DNA from: UBA2638 sp046293135 | GTDB taxonomy: Bacteria > Pseudomonadota > Alphaproteobacteria > Micavibrionales > Micavibrionaceae | Assembly: GCA_046293135.1 (NCBI GenBank) | Contig: JBKBPR010000003.1 | Location: 174,788 to 238,787 of the forward strand | Length of the DNA stretch: 64,000 bases | Direction: 5' to 3' | Part shown: piece by piece, positions 33,305-41,689 of the stretch | How the letters are laid out: each line of letters opens with the position of its first letter | How positions within the stretch are numbered: the stretch's first letter is position 1 | The notes under the pieces: model-generated | Databases searched by the model: none | What the model saw: only the letters and a program-made list of their open reading frames with translations | What the model was told of the DNA's origin: nothing | Translations under genes and position numbers: made by a program

Positions 33305-35410
33305 ATGGTTGATATCGTCCAGACATCGCAGGCCGCAGCGGCCTTGGCGCAACAGGCCTTGATCGAGCGCGGGGAGTTCGCGCCGCCGCAGCCGTTCCGC
33401 ATTGCCTCTGATTTTACCCCGACGGGCGACCAGCCCGAAGCCATTCGCAAGCTTTGTGAGGGGCTGGAGGAGGGGCTAACCGATCTCACCTTGCTCGGCG
33501 TGACGGGGTCGGGCAAGACCTTCACTATGGCGCATGTGATTGAAAAAACCCAGCGCCCCGCGCTTATTCTCGCGCCGAACAAAACCCTCGCCGCCCAGCT
33601 TTACGGCGAGTTCAAAAGCTTTTTCCCCGATAATGCGGTGGAATATTTCGTATCCTATTACGACTATTACCAACCCGAAGCTTACGTGCCGCGCACCGAT
33701 ACCTATATCGAAAAAGAATCCACGCTCAACGAGCAGATTGACCGTATGCGCCACGCCGCCACCCGTGCCTTGTTCGAGCGCCGCGATGTCATTATCGTCG
33801 CCTCCGTGTCGTGCATTTACGGTATCGGTTCGAAAGAGGATTACGTGGCGATGACCTTTCCCGTCCATGCGGGGGATCGCATTGATCGTCAGGCGCTGAT
33901 TGCGCGTCTGATCACGCTGCAATACAAGCGCAACGATATCGCTTTTGAGCGCGGAACATTTCGCGTGCGCGGCGATACGGTTGAGCTGTTTCCCGCTCAC
34001 TTTGAAGACCGCGCATGGCGCTTTTCGCTCTTCGGTGACGAGCTGGAAAAAATCACCGAATTCGATCCTTTGACGGGGCAAAAATTTGCTGATCTGGAGG
34101 GGGTTCGGATCTTCGCCAATTCGCATTACATCACCCCGGGGCCGACGATCCAGCAGGCAATGAAACAAATCAAAGCCGATCTGAAAATCCGCCTCGCCGA
34201 ATTTCAGGCACAAGGCAAACTCCTTGAAGCGCAGCGGCTGGAACAACGCACAATGTTCGATCTGGAAATGCTCGAAGCCACGGGCATTTGTCAGGGTATT
34301 GAAAACTATTCACGTTATTTGACGGGGCGCGCCCCCGGCGAGCCGCCGCCGACCTTGATCGAATATTTGCCGGATGATGCGCTGATGTTTCTCGATGAAA
34401 GCCATGTGATGGTGCCGCAACTCGGCGCGATGTATAACGGCGATTTCAAGCGTAAATCCACGCTGGTTGATTATGGGTTTCGCCTGCCCGCGGCCATCGA
34501 TAACCGACCGCTCAAATTCGAGGAATGGAACAGATTCAGGCCGCAAACGCTTTATGTGTCCGCCACGCCGGGCAGATGGGAAATAGAGCAGGCGGGCGGC
34601 ATAACCGCCGAACAGGTCGTGCGTCCGACGGGGCTTATTGACCCGCCCGTTGAAATTCGCCCGACCAAAAATCAGGTCGATGATCTGATGCATGAGGCGC
34701 GGGAGATTATCGCCCAAGGCGGGCGAATGCTGGTCACGACCTTGACCAAAAAAATGGCCGAAGCCTTGACCGAATATCTGTCCGAAAACGGCATTGGCGT
34801 GCGTTATATTCACTCCGATGTCGATACGCTGGAGCGGATTGAAATTATGCAGGGGTTGCGGCGCGGCGAGTTTGATGTGCTGGTCGGGATCAACCTGCTG
34901 CGTGAGGGGCTGGATATTCCCGAATGTATGCGCGTGATGATTTTGGATGCGGATAAGGAAGGGTTCTTGCGCTCGCGTACGTCGCTGATTCAAACCATTG
35001 GCCGCGCGGCGCGTAATCTCGACGGCAAGGCGATTTTATATGCCGACCGTATCACCGATTCCATGCAATATGCGATTGACGAAACCAATCGCCGCCGCGA
35101 AAGACAGGTGGAATACAACACCGCCAACGGCATCACGCCGCAAAGCGTGCGTAAAAATCTTGAGAGTATTCTTGATAGCGTGTTCGAGCGCGCTGACCGT
35201 GTTCATGTCACCAAGGGCGCAACCGAGGGTGCGTTTAAGTTGCATGATACGGAGCAAGAGGCGTTCTTGCAGAGCCCCGCCAAGCTGGCCAAGCATATCG
35301 AAAAGCTCAAGGCGCAAATGCTCAAAGCGGCGGGTGATCTGGAATTTGAAACCGCCGCCCGCCTGCGTGATGAAATCAAACGCCTTGAGGAGCATGAGTT
35401 GGGGTTATAA
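33305..35410 (+). CDS. uvrB: UvrABC system protein B
   Basis: Damage-verifying helicase of nucleotide excision repair that receives DNA from UvrA and recruits UvrC. At about 701 residues it has the normal length. PTGDQPEAI, Walker A GVTGSGKTF, and the beta-hairpin YYDYYQPEAYVPRTDTYIEK are conserved, followed by FLDESHVM (DEAD-like box), LREGLDIPE and QTIGRAARN, with the UvrC-binding UVR domain at the extreme C-terminus. The ATG at 33305 is preferred over the codon two positions upstream because of the promoter spacing. uvrC is 17 kb away at 52636. Confidence 0.97.
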   Translation: MVDIVQTSQAAAALAQQALIERGEFAPPQPFRIASDFTPTGDQPEAIRKLCEGLEEGLTDLTLLGVTGSGKTFTMAHVIEKTQRPALILAPNKTLAAQLYGEFKSFFPDNAVEYFVSYYDYYQPEAYVPRTDTYIEKESTLNEQIDRMRHAATRALFERRDVIIVASVSCIYGIGSKEDYVAMTFPVHAGDRIDRQALIARLITLQYKRNDIAFERGTFRVRGDTVELFPAHFEDRAWRFSLFGDELEKITEFDPLTGQKFADLEGVRIFANSHYITPGPTIQQAMKQIKADLKIRLAEFQAQGKLLEAQRLEQRTMFDLEMLEATGICQGIENYSRYLTGRAPGEPPPTLIEYLPDDALMFLDESHVMVPQLGAMYNGDFKRKSTLVDYGFRLPAAIDNRPLKFEEWNRFRPQTLYVSATPGRWEIEQAGGITAEQVVRPTGLIDPPVEIRPTKNQVDDLMHEAREIIAQGGRMLVTTLTKKMAEALTEYLSENGIGVRYIHSDVDTLERIEIMQGLRRGEFDVLVGINLLREGLDIPECMRVMILDADKEGFLRSRTSLIQTIGRAARNLDGKAILYADRITDSMQYAIDETNRRRERQVEYNTANGITPQSVRKNLESILDSVFERADRVHVTKGATEGAFKLHDTEQEAFLQSPAKLAKHIEKLKAQMLKAAGDLEFETAARLRDEIKRLEEHELGL

Positions 35411-35473
35411 GATTTGATATCAAGCAAAGCTCATAATTATTGCTTTATGCTGATTATATAGCAGCATCTTGTA

Positions 35474-35881
35474 ATGAGGACTTCTTCTATAATACCATAT
35501 TATAATATAGACATTTTTCATGAATCAGAATACGCATATAGAATGAAAAAAACTCAAGAAAAGTGGACTGCAATTGGCTGTATTATTACATTTTTCGGCA
35601 TAATTGGAAAATATTCAGACGTTAGCAATGGCGCACAGTCCGTTCTGAAAATTGGAGAATACTTAAATATTACGGAAGAAATGCTGTATAATTTTTGCAT
35701 TTCTATAGGGTTTCTAACTCTTATTTATGTTGTCAGTTTGATTTATGAAAAAATTAAAGAGTCTGGTTTTTTTGAGCAAAAAGTCGGAGATACTAGCATT
35801 TCAGATGCTGTTGATTACGTTGTAAATGGGTCGCGTTTTGGAAATACGTTATCAGGTAATAAAAAGCCAGTAAAAGCATAG
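35474..35881 (+). CDS. Hypothetical membrane protein, up to 135 aa
   Basis: AT-rich gene encoding an unrecognised protein with two hydrophobic segments (about residues 32-48 and 72-92 from the first ATG). An internal ATG at 35543 gives a 112-residue version; neither start has a clear ribosome site. Low GC compared with uvrB suggests acquisition. The TAG stop overlaps the AGGAGA ribosome site of the next gene, so the two are probably translated from one message. Confidence 0.55.
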   Translation: MRTSSIIPYYNIDIFHESEYAYRMKKTQEKWTAIGCIITFFGIIGKYSDVSNGAQSVLKIGEYLNITEEMLYNFCISIGFLTLIYVVSLIYEKIKESGFFEQKVGDTSISDAVDYVVNGSRFGNTLSGNKKPVKA

Positions 35882-35894
35882 GAGAACATAGAGG

Positions 35895-36166
35895 GTGAAT
35901 TTTATAATAAAAAAATATTTTTATTTGGAATAAAGCAGGGATGCCATAGTTCACAAAAAATAAATATTGCTGATGTAAAAAATTTAAGCTTTCAACCTCT
36001 TTTTGAGAAGAATGGTTATATCAGAGAATTTGATGCTTTTAATAGACTTAAAGACTTGAGAATTGTTGATCCAAATAACAATAATAAAGTAATTTTTTCT
36101 GATATTGCTGTGAATAAGAGGCAGTTAGAAGCTATTTGGAAATCAAATGGACGCTATGGTTACTAG
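35895..36166 (+). CDS. Hypothetical protein interrupted by a -1 frameshift at A AAA AAA
   Basis: The GTG at 35895 has an AGGAGA ribosome site 9 bases upstream. Its frame closes after 12 codons, but a -1 slip on the seven-A run 35909-35915 (in-frame A AAA AAA) opens a long frame ending at TAG 36164-36166, giving a ~90-residue basic protein with a Cys-His dipeptide and an Asn-rich loop. The long frame has no ATG, GTG or early TTG of its own. It is also in frame with the upstream gene across the TAG at 35879, so a decayed longer gene is an alternative. A homopolymer sequencing error, a mutation, or programmed frameshifting would all explain it. Confidence 0.5.
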
Positions 36167-36207
36167 CTTTTTAAGCGATTATCGGATTTTCAAATGCCTT
36201 TTATCCC

Positions 36208-36236
36208 TTGACAAAATTGGAATAAATTCCTAATAT
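36208..36236 (+). promoter_or_regulatory. Strong sigma70 promoter for a leaderless mRNA
   Basis: Perfect TTGACA (36208-36213), 17-base spacer, TAATAT (36231-36236). The ATG at 36243 begins 7 bases after the -10, at the expected transcription start. No ribosome site is possible between them. Confidence 0.75.
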
Positions 36237-36242
36237 TGTTCC

Positions 36243-36446
36243 ATGAAATCTTCCAAGCAAAAACGCAATACTCCTTACAAGCAGAAAATTATCAACGGAA
36301 AGCTCTTTTTGGAGCTGACGACTCACGAGTTCAAGAGCAATATCGGCCGTTTTGCCCGTATGTGTGAAAGCGGCGAGATTGCGGGCGTTTTGGTGAAGCG
36401 ATTTGATGTCGTGGTGGGAATTTATATGTCTTATGAGGGCAAATGA
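36243..36446 (+). CDS. Small Phd-like (antitoxin-like?) protein, 67 aa
   Basis: Basic N-terminus, then a pattern resembling Phd/YefM antitoxins: a strand-helix start (KLFLELTTHEFKSN), a helix (IGRFARMCESGE), and a hydrophobic double strand (GVLVKRFDVVVGIYM) in the place of the usual 'ITKRGKPVAVLV'. This resemblance is by eye only. No toxin gene follows; the next gene on the strand begins 190 bases later and is a membrane protein. It is driven by a near-consensus promoter and probably a leaderless mRNA. Confidence 0.5.
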   Translation: MKSSKQKRNTPYKQKIINGKLFLELTTHEFKSNIGRFARMCESGEIAGVLVKRFDVVVGIYMSYEGK

Positions 36447-36475
36447 TCTCAAAACGTGAAAAATGCGCGGTGCTG

Positions 36476-36590
36476 AAAAACAAGTGGGGCGAGTGGGGCG
36501 AGTGGGGCGAACTGCCCGTAACTTACTGAAATATATAACAAACATTTCGCCCCACTTAAAGCTAGAGAGTGGGGCGAGTGGGGCGAAACA
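36476..36590. repeat. GTGGGGCGA tandem repeats, locus 2
   Basis: Three tandem copies of GTGGGGCGA (36484-36510), an inverted copy (36547-36555), then two more direct copies (36569-36586). The inverted and following direct copies can form a hairpin. Bases 36476-36501 are identical to 6482-6507. No gene overlaps. Confidence 0.8.
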
Positions 36591-36640
36591 CCGCCGCAGG
36601 TTTTAAGCTTTCTTTCATCAAAATAGGCTAGGCTGAGAAT

Positions 36641-37069
36641 ATGTTTGATCTATCAAATCCCGATCTTATCTATGAATATTTGATATATGCCTTGATTGCT
36701 GTGCTTGTCGCGGCGCTGGTTTGTGCGGTTTTTTATATATGGGCGCTCGCGCTGTTTTTTGCCGAGCTGAAACACAAAGAGCCCGCTATCTGGGAAAGCG
36801 TCGGCAGCCCTGATGTTGTGCGGATGTTCTTTCAACAGAACGCTCACAACACCTACCATATGCGGGCATATTGCGCGTTTTTTCCGGTGTTGCGGGCGCG
36901 GGCGAAATCGCAAGCACATAGCAAAACCGACCCTTTCGCGACCTCGGAAACGCGCCAAGAATCCTACCGCCATGCGCGGCGCGCTTATGCGCTGCTCAGG
37001 CTCGGTTTAGGATTGGCCGCGTTGATGGCCTTGATTGTCGCGGCGATGGTATTGATCTTTTCGGTTTAA
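36641..37069 (+). CDS. Hypothetical membrane protein, two helices, 142 aa
   Basis: Two clear hydrophobic helices near residues 12-38 and 116-140 flank a cytoplasmic or periplasmic loop rich in charged residues. It is not recognised. The stop codon overlaps by 4 bases the stop of the convergent coiled-coil gene. It is AT-poorer than the island upstream. Confidence 0.65.
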   Translation: MFDLSNPDLIYEYLIYALIAVLVAALVCAVFYIWALALFFAELKHKEPAIWESVGSPDVVRMFFQQNAHNTYHMRAYCAFFPVLRARAKSQAHSKTDPFATSETRQESYRHARRAYALLRLGLGLAALMALIVAAMVLIFSV

Positions 37070-37584
37070 ATTGAGCGGCCGTTGAGGAGCGCGTCAAGTT
37101 GAACACCCAGCCTGTGCAAGAAATGCTCATTCTCCTGCTCGAGCCGTCTGCTACGTTCATATGCTGCCTTGCTGAATGCGTTTAGAGAGGCGTCGAATTT
37201 GTCTAGGCTGGCTTGACTATCTTGCCTTGTTTCGGTGGCAAATTCTTCGGCTATGGTCGCACGGTTGTCAATGTCACTGTATATGCTTGCCTGAAGCTCT
37301 ATTATCCTCTCATAAGCTCTATTTAAGCTATTGGCCACAGCCAATTCGAACTCAAGCTTTAAAATTCTGAGTTCCGTACTCGCAAGAGCGTCGCGCTCCC
37401 GTTGTGCCATATCGCGGATTGCGCTGATTTCGGGTTCGAATATGCGGTCTAATTCGGTGAGAACATCTTGACGAAAACCCTCAGGATCGTATGAGCAGAT
37501 CCCTGTTTTGTAATTATATTCCTGCACAAGGAAGCGACCAAGCAAAACAAGGTCTCTTGCGCGTTTAGTTTGAGGCGCAGTCAT
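37066..37584 (-). CDS. Hypothetical coiled-coil protein, 172 aa
   Basis: Mostly helical, charged protein with heptad-like spacing of hydrophobic residues through about residues 50-160. It has no membrane segment and no recognised domain. The ATG at 37584 is followed by a basic stretch. It overlaps the convergent membrane protein gene by 4 bases. Confidence 0.6.
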   Translation of the reverse strand: MTAPQTKRARDLVLLGRFLVQEYNYKTGICSYDPEGFRQDVLTELDRIFEPEISAIRDMAQRERDALASTELRILKLEFELAVANSLNRAYERIIELQASIYSDIDNRATIAEEFATETRQDSQASLDKFDASLNAFSKAAYERSRRLEQENEHFLHRLGVQLDALLNGRSI

Positions 37585-37716
37585 TCATTCACCGTGTTGT
37601 TATTGTCAGAACACATTAAGCAAAAATATTGCGCAGCGTCAAATTTATATTATTTTGCATTTGCGAAATGGGCGCAAAATTTGAAATTTTCCTTATTTTG
37701 TGTTTAATCTGATGAC

Positions 37717-38154
37717 ATGAAAATTACGCTAGAGTTTTTGGAAGCACGTCTGCGGCAGATGGGCTCAAGATGTGAGCCGTTGACAAGTCCGTCTGATAGA
37801 AAAGGCTTTAAGCCTCAAAAAGATATATTGGATAAAACCGGTTTAAGGCTGAGCGCAGTTTTTTCTAAAGAAGGTTTCGTCGAGTTCCAGATTGTGGAAA
37901 AAGGTCATCAGCCTGATAAAATATTTATTCGCGACTTTCCGTATGATGCACATGAGCTTGTAAAAATTGAGCAGGAGCTTCTAACCACGCTGAGCACAGG
38001 AAAGCGTGGCTATGCAACGGAATGGAATTGGCTGCAAGTCAGTCGTGCGTTACTGCTTCTGGAGTCCGACGATCCCTCAACTTCGCAAATGGCGCTGATG
38101 CGTGATAATGCGGCACGTGTGCCAATCATTATGGCACATCATGATGACGTGTAA
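37717..38154 (+). CDS. Hypothetical protein, 145 aa
   Basis: Unrecognised soluble protein with mixed secondary structure and no signal peptide. The 130 bases before it are AT-rich. It ends in a short HHDD segment. No operon partner: the next gene on the strand starts 120 bases later. Confidence 0.55.
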   Translation: MKITLEFLEARLRQMGSRCEPLTSPSDRKGFKPQKDILDKTGLRLSAVFSKEGFVEFQIVEKGHQPDKIFIRDFPYDAHELVKIEQELLTTLSTGKRGYATEWNWLQVSRALLLLESDDPSTSQMALMRDNAARVPIIMAHHDDV

Positions 38155-38276
38155 TATAGAGTTTAGCTGAATTATAGCTCAGCCGATCATGATCTAGAGT
38201 TTTTTCTGTTAATGTGTACCTAACTCCTAAAATTTTTCGTTCCTCTTGTTGTGAATGGTGATATGATAATGGTGTT

Positions 38277-38651
38277 ATGGATGCATTTATGAAATCTATG
38301 AAATGGGGTTTTTTGGTTCTGATGGCCATTATCGGCTTTTGGGGGCTTTCTGAATCCTCAAGACTTGAAGACTTCCGTTATATTATGGCCAGTGTTTTGG
38401 CCTTTGGTGTTGTCTATCTTATTTATAGAACATGGGCGGACATGCCCTATAAAATCATGAGTTTCAGCGCCGCTTTGATTGCGATATTGGCATTTTTCGC
38501 GCAGGCTGATTATTTCCCCGTCTGGTATTTATCGGCGGCGGAACAACCATTTCCGATCGAAGGCTATTTTAAGATATGGTCGATTCTTATCTTCACGATA
38601 GGATGCCCGATTATGACGGTTGTGTTCTATAAATTTGACGATAATTACTGA
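38277..38651 (+). CDS. Small integral membrane protein, 124 aa
   Basis: Four hydrophobic segments (about residues 9-25, 36-52, 60-80 and 98-115) in 124 residues; not recognised. GATAAT (38265-38270) ends 6 bases before the ATG and no ribosome site is present, so this may be another leaderless gene, although the -35 is poor. Confidence 0.6.
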   Translation: MDAFMKSMKWGFLVLMAIIGFWGLSESSRLEDFRYIMASVLAFGVVYLIYRTWADMPYKIMSFSAALIAILAFFAQADYFPVWYLSAAEQPFPIEGYFKIWSILIFTIGCPIMTVVFYKFDDNY

Positions 38652-38827
38652 TCCAGTGTTGTTGTGGATTCACCTGTGGATGAAATTTTGTATTCCTTGT
38701 ATTACGGCCTTGCGGTTTTAACTTTTCAATTTTAGACTCGTTATATAGATTCTTTCCGGTGCGTTTTAGTGCATCTTTTTCTCTGCGTATAATATTTCAA
38801 AAAAATATAGCTCATAACGAGGTTTCC

Positions 38828-39118
38828 ATGGCGTTTCGTGTAAAGTTTTTAGCAGTTTTATCACTTCCACTTTTGCTCTCTGCATGTGGCGAAGGGTATG
38901 AAATTCAGCTTACAAATACTCATTTTCCCTATGGAAACGAGCGCACAGCGGGTAGTGGTGTTGTATATGTTCTGGCAAAAATGATGCCTGAGAAAACGTT
39001 AAACCTTGCGCCAGCCGAACGCGCTTTGACTGCGCCTCCTGCTCAAACACCGGCTCCGACACCGCCTCCTGCTGCAACGCCGATGGACGAAGTCTTTACC
39101 AATAAGCAAAACAAATAA
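38828..39118 (+). CDS. Small lipoprotein with Pro/Ala-rich tail, 96 aa
   Basis: The type II signal peptide ends in the lipobox LLSAC, so the mature protein begins at a lipidated cysteine near residue 20 and lies in the periplasm, membrane-attached. The C-terminal third is a Pro/Ala/Thr-rich linker (APAQT-like), as in cell-wall-spanning or flexible anchors. The ATG at 38828 is chosen because it gives a proper signal peptide; the upstream in-frame start does not. Function unknown. Confidence 0.7.
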   Translation: MAFRVKFLAVLSLPLLLSACGEGYEIQLTNTHFPYGNERTAGSGVVYVLAKMMPEKTLNLAPAERALTAPPAQTPAPTPPPAATPMDEVFTNKQNK

Positions 39119-39210
39119 CGGTTTAGAGCTTAATTTTCGTACGAAATTGCTTTCATGAAACAGTGTAATCTTGTTCATGGTATATTTTTGTTGTGATTAA
39201 AGGGCTTTCG

Positions 39211-39771
39211 TTACTGTAGATGCTCTTCAATGCGCTTTGGCCAGAAATGACCCTGATCAACGATGTAGCCGTGCTCATCCAATAACGCTATAAATGGAAT
39301 TCCCCTCGGGAGTTTAATGCCGAAGCGTGACAAGGATTGCTGCAATATTCCTTCTCCACTCCACATGTAAAAAGGAAGGTTTTCGCGTTTAAAGTCCGGG
39401 TTCTCTTTTATATATTGTTCCAGTATTTCATGGGAGCGATCTGTTGAGAGCATAAGAACCTGATTCTCAAATTTCGATGCAAGGTTGACGATATCAGGCA
39501 TTGCAACACGGCAATGTGGACACCAGGATGCGTACACAAATACCGCTGACGGGCGCCCTTTCATACTGTCCAGAACATATCCGATTTGCTGCCCCGAAAC
39601 GATCCGAATGGGCGTTATGTCCTCATCAATAGGTGGTGCAGGGCTTATTACAGGCTGTGAAGCTATAGCATTTTTGATGGGGGTGATGATTTGGCTGAAT
39701 GGCTTATCGGATAGCGTCCATAAAGCAATGGCAACCAAAGTAAAACCTGCAAAATGAATATATTTGCGCAT
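39211..39771 (-). CDS. Membrane-anchored thioredoxin-fold protein (TlpA/DsbE-like)
   Basis: The N-terminal hydrophobic segment (about residues 5-20) exports the protein; a thioredoxin-like domain covers about residues 55-185. The active site is ASWCPHCRVAMP, and the cis-proline region is GIPFIALLDEHG. The CPHC dipeptide is that of DsbA, but the fold order resembles TlpA/ResA. It is probably a periplasmic thiol-disulfide reductant or oxidant. It stands alone, convergent to the lipoprotein gene. Confidence 0.8.
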   Translation of the reverse strand: MRKYIHFAGFTLVAIALWTLSDKPFSQIITPIKNAIASQPVISPAPPIDEDITPIRIVSGQQIGYVLDSMKGRPSAVFVYASWCPHCRVAMPDIVNLASKFENQVLMLSTDRSHEILEQYIKENPDFKRENLPFYMWSGEGILQQSLSRFGIKLPRGIPFIALLDEHGYIVDQGHFWPKRIEEHLQ

Positions 39772-39895
39772 AAAACTGAGTATCTCCTGTGACTGTTATA
39801 TCTATTTTAGCGTGAGTTTCTATAGGGTTTCCAGTGTTATTATTGATGGTAATGCGAATGACTTGCAATTTCAGGGTGGCGGTGCTACATTTGAA

Positions 39896-39910
39896 TAAGA
39901 ATAATTCTCA
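39896..39910 (+). promoter_or_regulatory. Fur-like box upstream of the Bfd-like gene
   Basis: TAAGAAT-A-ATTCTCA is a 7-1-7 inverted repeat that matches the reverse Fur core TGATAATnATTATCA at about 12 of 14 positions. It lies 23 bases before the ATG of an iron-sulfur ferredoxin gene, a plausible place for iron-dependent repression. Confidence 0.5.
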
Positions 39911-39933
39911 AAATGATTAAGAAGGTTTGAAGC

Positions 39934-40131
39934 ATGTATATTTGCCTTTGCCACCCGTTTAGCGACAAAAAAGTGCGTGAGCACCTTGAAAAATCTGATG
40001 GCAGGGTCACGGTTTCAAATGTCTATGGCGCTTGTTCAAACGGCGAAAAGCCCGAATGCTGCTCTTGCCTGCAAAGCCTCAAAGAAATCGTCAAGACGCA
40101 TAATCGTCAAAAAGACGAAATTACAGCCTGA
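39934..40131 (+). CDS. bfd: Bacterioferritin-associated ferredoxin (Bfd-like)
   Basis: The 65-residue (2Fe-2S) ferredoxin reduces stored iron in bacterioferritin to release it. It begins MYICLCHPFSDKKV with the first Cys pair (CxC); the second cluster region is ECCSC near residues 44-48. The family's helix-turn-helix-like shape is suggested by VREHLEKSDGRV. The ribosome site AGAAGG is about 11 bases upstream. The bacterioferritin gene itself is 3 kb away (43005-43493), and both have Fur-like boxes. Confidence 0.8.
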   Translation: MYICLCHPFSDKKVREHLEKSDGRVTVSNVYGACSNGEKPECCSCLQSLKEIVKTHNRQKDEITA

Positions 40132-40273
40132 AAAACTCATTCTTTACTCTGGTTCATCCTTGCATTCCACTTTCAGTTATGGCACGACTGAGGGAGTGAC
40201 ACCTTGCCAAATAGATGTTGGCAAACAATATCGGTAAGGTAAAACTCACCCTAAACACAAAGGTTTACAACAC

Positions 40274-40846
40274 ATGAGAAAACTACTTTACACATTCGGG
40301 AGTATTATCATTATGACAGCAGCAGGTGCAACGGCAGCAAAAGCTGCAGACGCAGAAAACACAATCCTGATGGAAGTTTCCAGCGGCGGTACGGTCGTTA
40401 TGGAGCTGAAGCCTGATGTCGCTCCGCAACATGTCGAGCGCATCAAGAAGCTCACACGCGAAGGGTTTTACGATGGTATCGTTTTTCACCGCGTGATTGA
40501 GGGCTTTATGGCGCAAACAGGTGATCCGACTGGTACAGGGACTGGCGGTTCGAAATACGGCAACATTCCTGCCGAGTTCAGCAATGAAAACTTTGGTCGC
40601 GGAACAGTAGGCATGGCACGTGCTGCCAGCCCTGACAGCGCCAATTCACAGTTCTTTGTTTGCTTTGAAGATTGCGGCTTTCTTAATGGTCAATACACAG
40701 TGTTCGCAACTGTAACAGAAGGTATGGAATTTATTGATGCGGTTCAACGCGGTGAGCCACCTGCCAATCCTGACAGAATTGTCAAAATGCAGGTGCAAGC
40801 TGATGTTGGAGCAGAGGCGCAAGCCGAGCCTGTTACAACCGAATAA
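40274..40846 (+). CDS. Periplasmic peptidyl-prolyl cis-trans isomerase (cyclophilin)
   Basis: Sec signal peptide (about residues 1-25, ending AAKAADA) followed by a bacterial-type cyclophilin domain: FYDGIVFHRVIEGFMAQTGDP with the catalytic arginine, then GTVGMARAASPDSANSQFFV and LNGQYTVFATV. Its 190 residues are typical of PpiA. It helps fold proline-containing periplasmic proteins. A strong terminator follows 44 bases after the stop. Confidence 0.93.
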   Translation: MRKLLYTFGSIIIMTAAGATAAKAADAENTILMEVSSGGTVVMELKPDVAPQHVERIKKLTREGFYDGIVFHRVIEGFMAQTGDPTGTGTGGSKYGNIPAEFSNENFGRGTVGMARAASPDSANSQFFVCFEDCGFLNGQYTVFATVTEGMEFIDAVQRGEPPANPDRIVKMQVQADVGAEAQAEPVTTE

Positions 40847-40890
40847 TATCTGGGCTCTTCTTTAAGCGAGAAGATGTCTTTCTAAATTAA

Positions 40891-40929
40891 AAAACTCCCC
40901 GTTTGAATTTTCTGCGGGGAGTTTTTTTT
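40891..40929 (+). terminator. Terminator of the cyclophilin gene
   Basis: AAACTCCCCG/CGGGGAGTTT stem with a 13-base loop and a run of T. Because the run of A on the left side mirrors the T-tract, it can work for both convergent genes. Confidence 0.92.
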
Positions 40930-40960
40930 ATTCGGCGCGTTTTCTGAGAAAAATAGGCGT

Positions 40961-41689
40961 TTAAGATTCGTCTTCTTCCAGCTCAATGTCGATTACACCC
41001 AGATCCTCGTCTTTGATTTCAACAACCGGTGCGGCTTTTTTCTTGTTCTGAATAGCTGTCAGCTCGAGGTTTTCTTTACTTTTTAGCTCTAGAATTTTAG
41101 CGGCGGCAATCAACGTATCAATCACTTTTGTCAGTTTTTCGATATTATCAAACGGTTCGGGCGTATCGATTCTGAGCAGCGTATCATCACCGCGGAAAAT
41201 AAATATGCCCCATGTGTTTTTGCGCTTCAAAACTTCGGTGAGGACTTTGGCGCGTTCTTCAGTCAGATAGGCCTGAACAATATGCTTATCATCGCAGCGG
41301 CAGATATGCTCGGAATTCCAGAATGAAAAATCAGGCTTGTACTCTTCACTGAGATTAAGGGTCTGGACGATCGAAACCATGCCGCCACTCGCAAAGGCGC
41401 CGTTAATAGGCAATTTACTTTCCATTTCAATCTCTATGGCACTCAGCTTTCTGGTGTTGGCTGAAGCTTCGGGCATGTGCTCGCTAATAAAAATAGCGAT
41501 TGTATAGCCCTTATAAACGCCAGTGACCTGCGGAGATCGCATCAGGGCGGATGAGCGATAGCGTAAATTATATTTCTTTGCAAAGTCCTTCCAGACCTTT
41601 TTTTGTCTTAAAAGGATGAAATTTGTCCAAATTGTAAAAGAAATTAGAGCAAAAGAAATGATTGCCCAAATAAAGATCCATATAGACAC
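40961..41689 (-). CDS. Membrane-anchored hypothetical protein, 242 aa
   Basis: One N-terminal membrane helix (about residues 3-25), then a soluble domain of about 190 residues that I do not recognise, ending in a strongly acidic tail (EDLGVIDIELEEDES). A Cys-Arg-Cys lies mid-protein. The topology suggests a cytoplasmic or periplasmic sensor or scaffold; no enzyme motif is visible. Confidence 0.65.
   Translation of the reverse strand: MSIWIFIWAIISFALISFTIWTNFILLRQKKVWKDFAKKYNLRYRSSALMRSPQVTGVYKGYTIAIFISEHMPEASANTRKLSAIEIEMESKLPINGAFASGGMVSIVQTLNLSEEYKPDFSFWNSEHICRCDDKHIVQAYLTEERAKVLTEVLKRKNTWGIFIFRGDDTLLRIDTPEPFDNIEKLTKVIDTLIAAAKILELKSKENLELTAIQNKKKAAPVVEIKDEDLGVIDIELEEDES

Noticed and set aside
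32690..33352. Cys/Phe/Leu-rich frames on the minus strand of the H1-like gene
   Set aside because: They are the complement of AAG/GCC-rich repeats and mimic membrane proteins only by composition.
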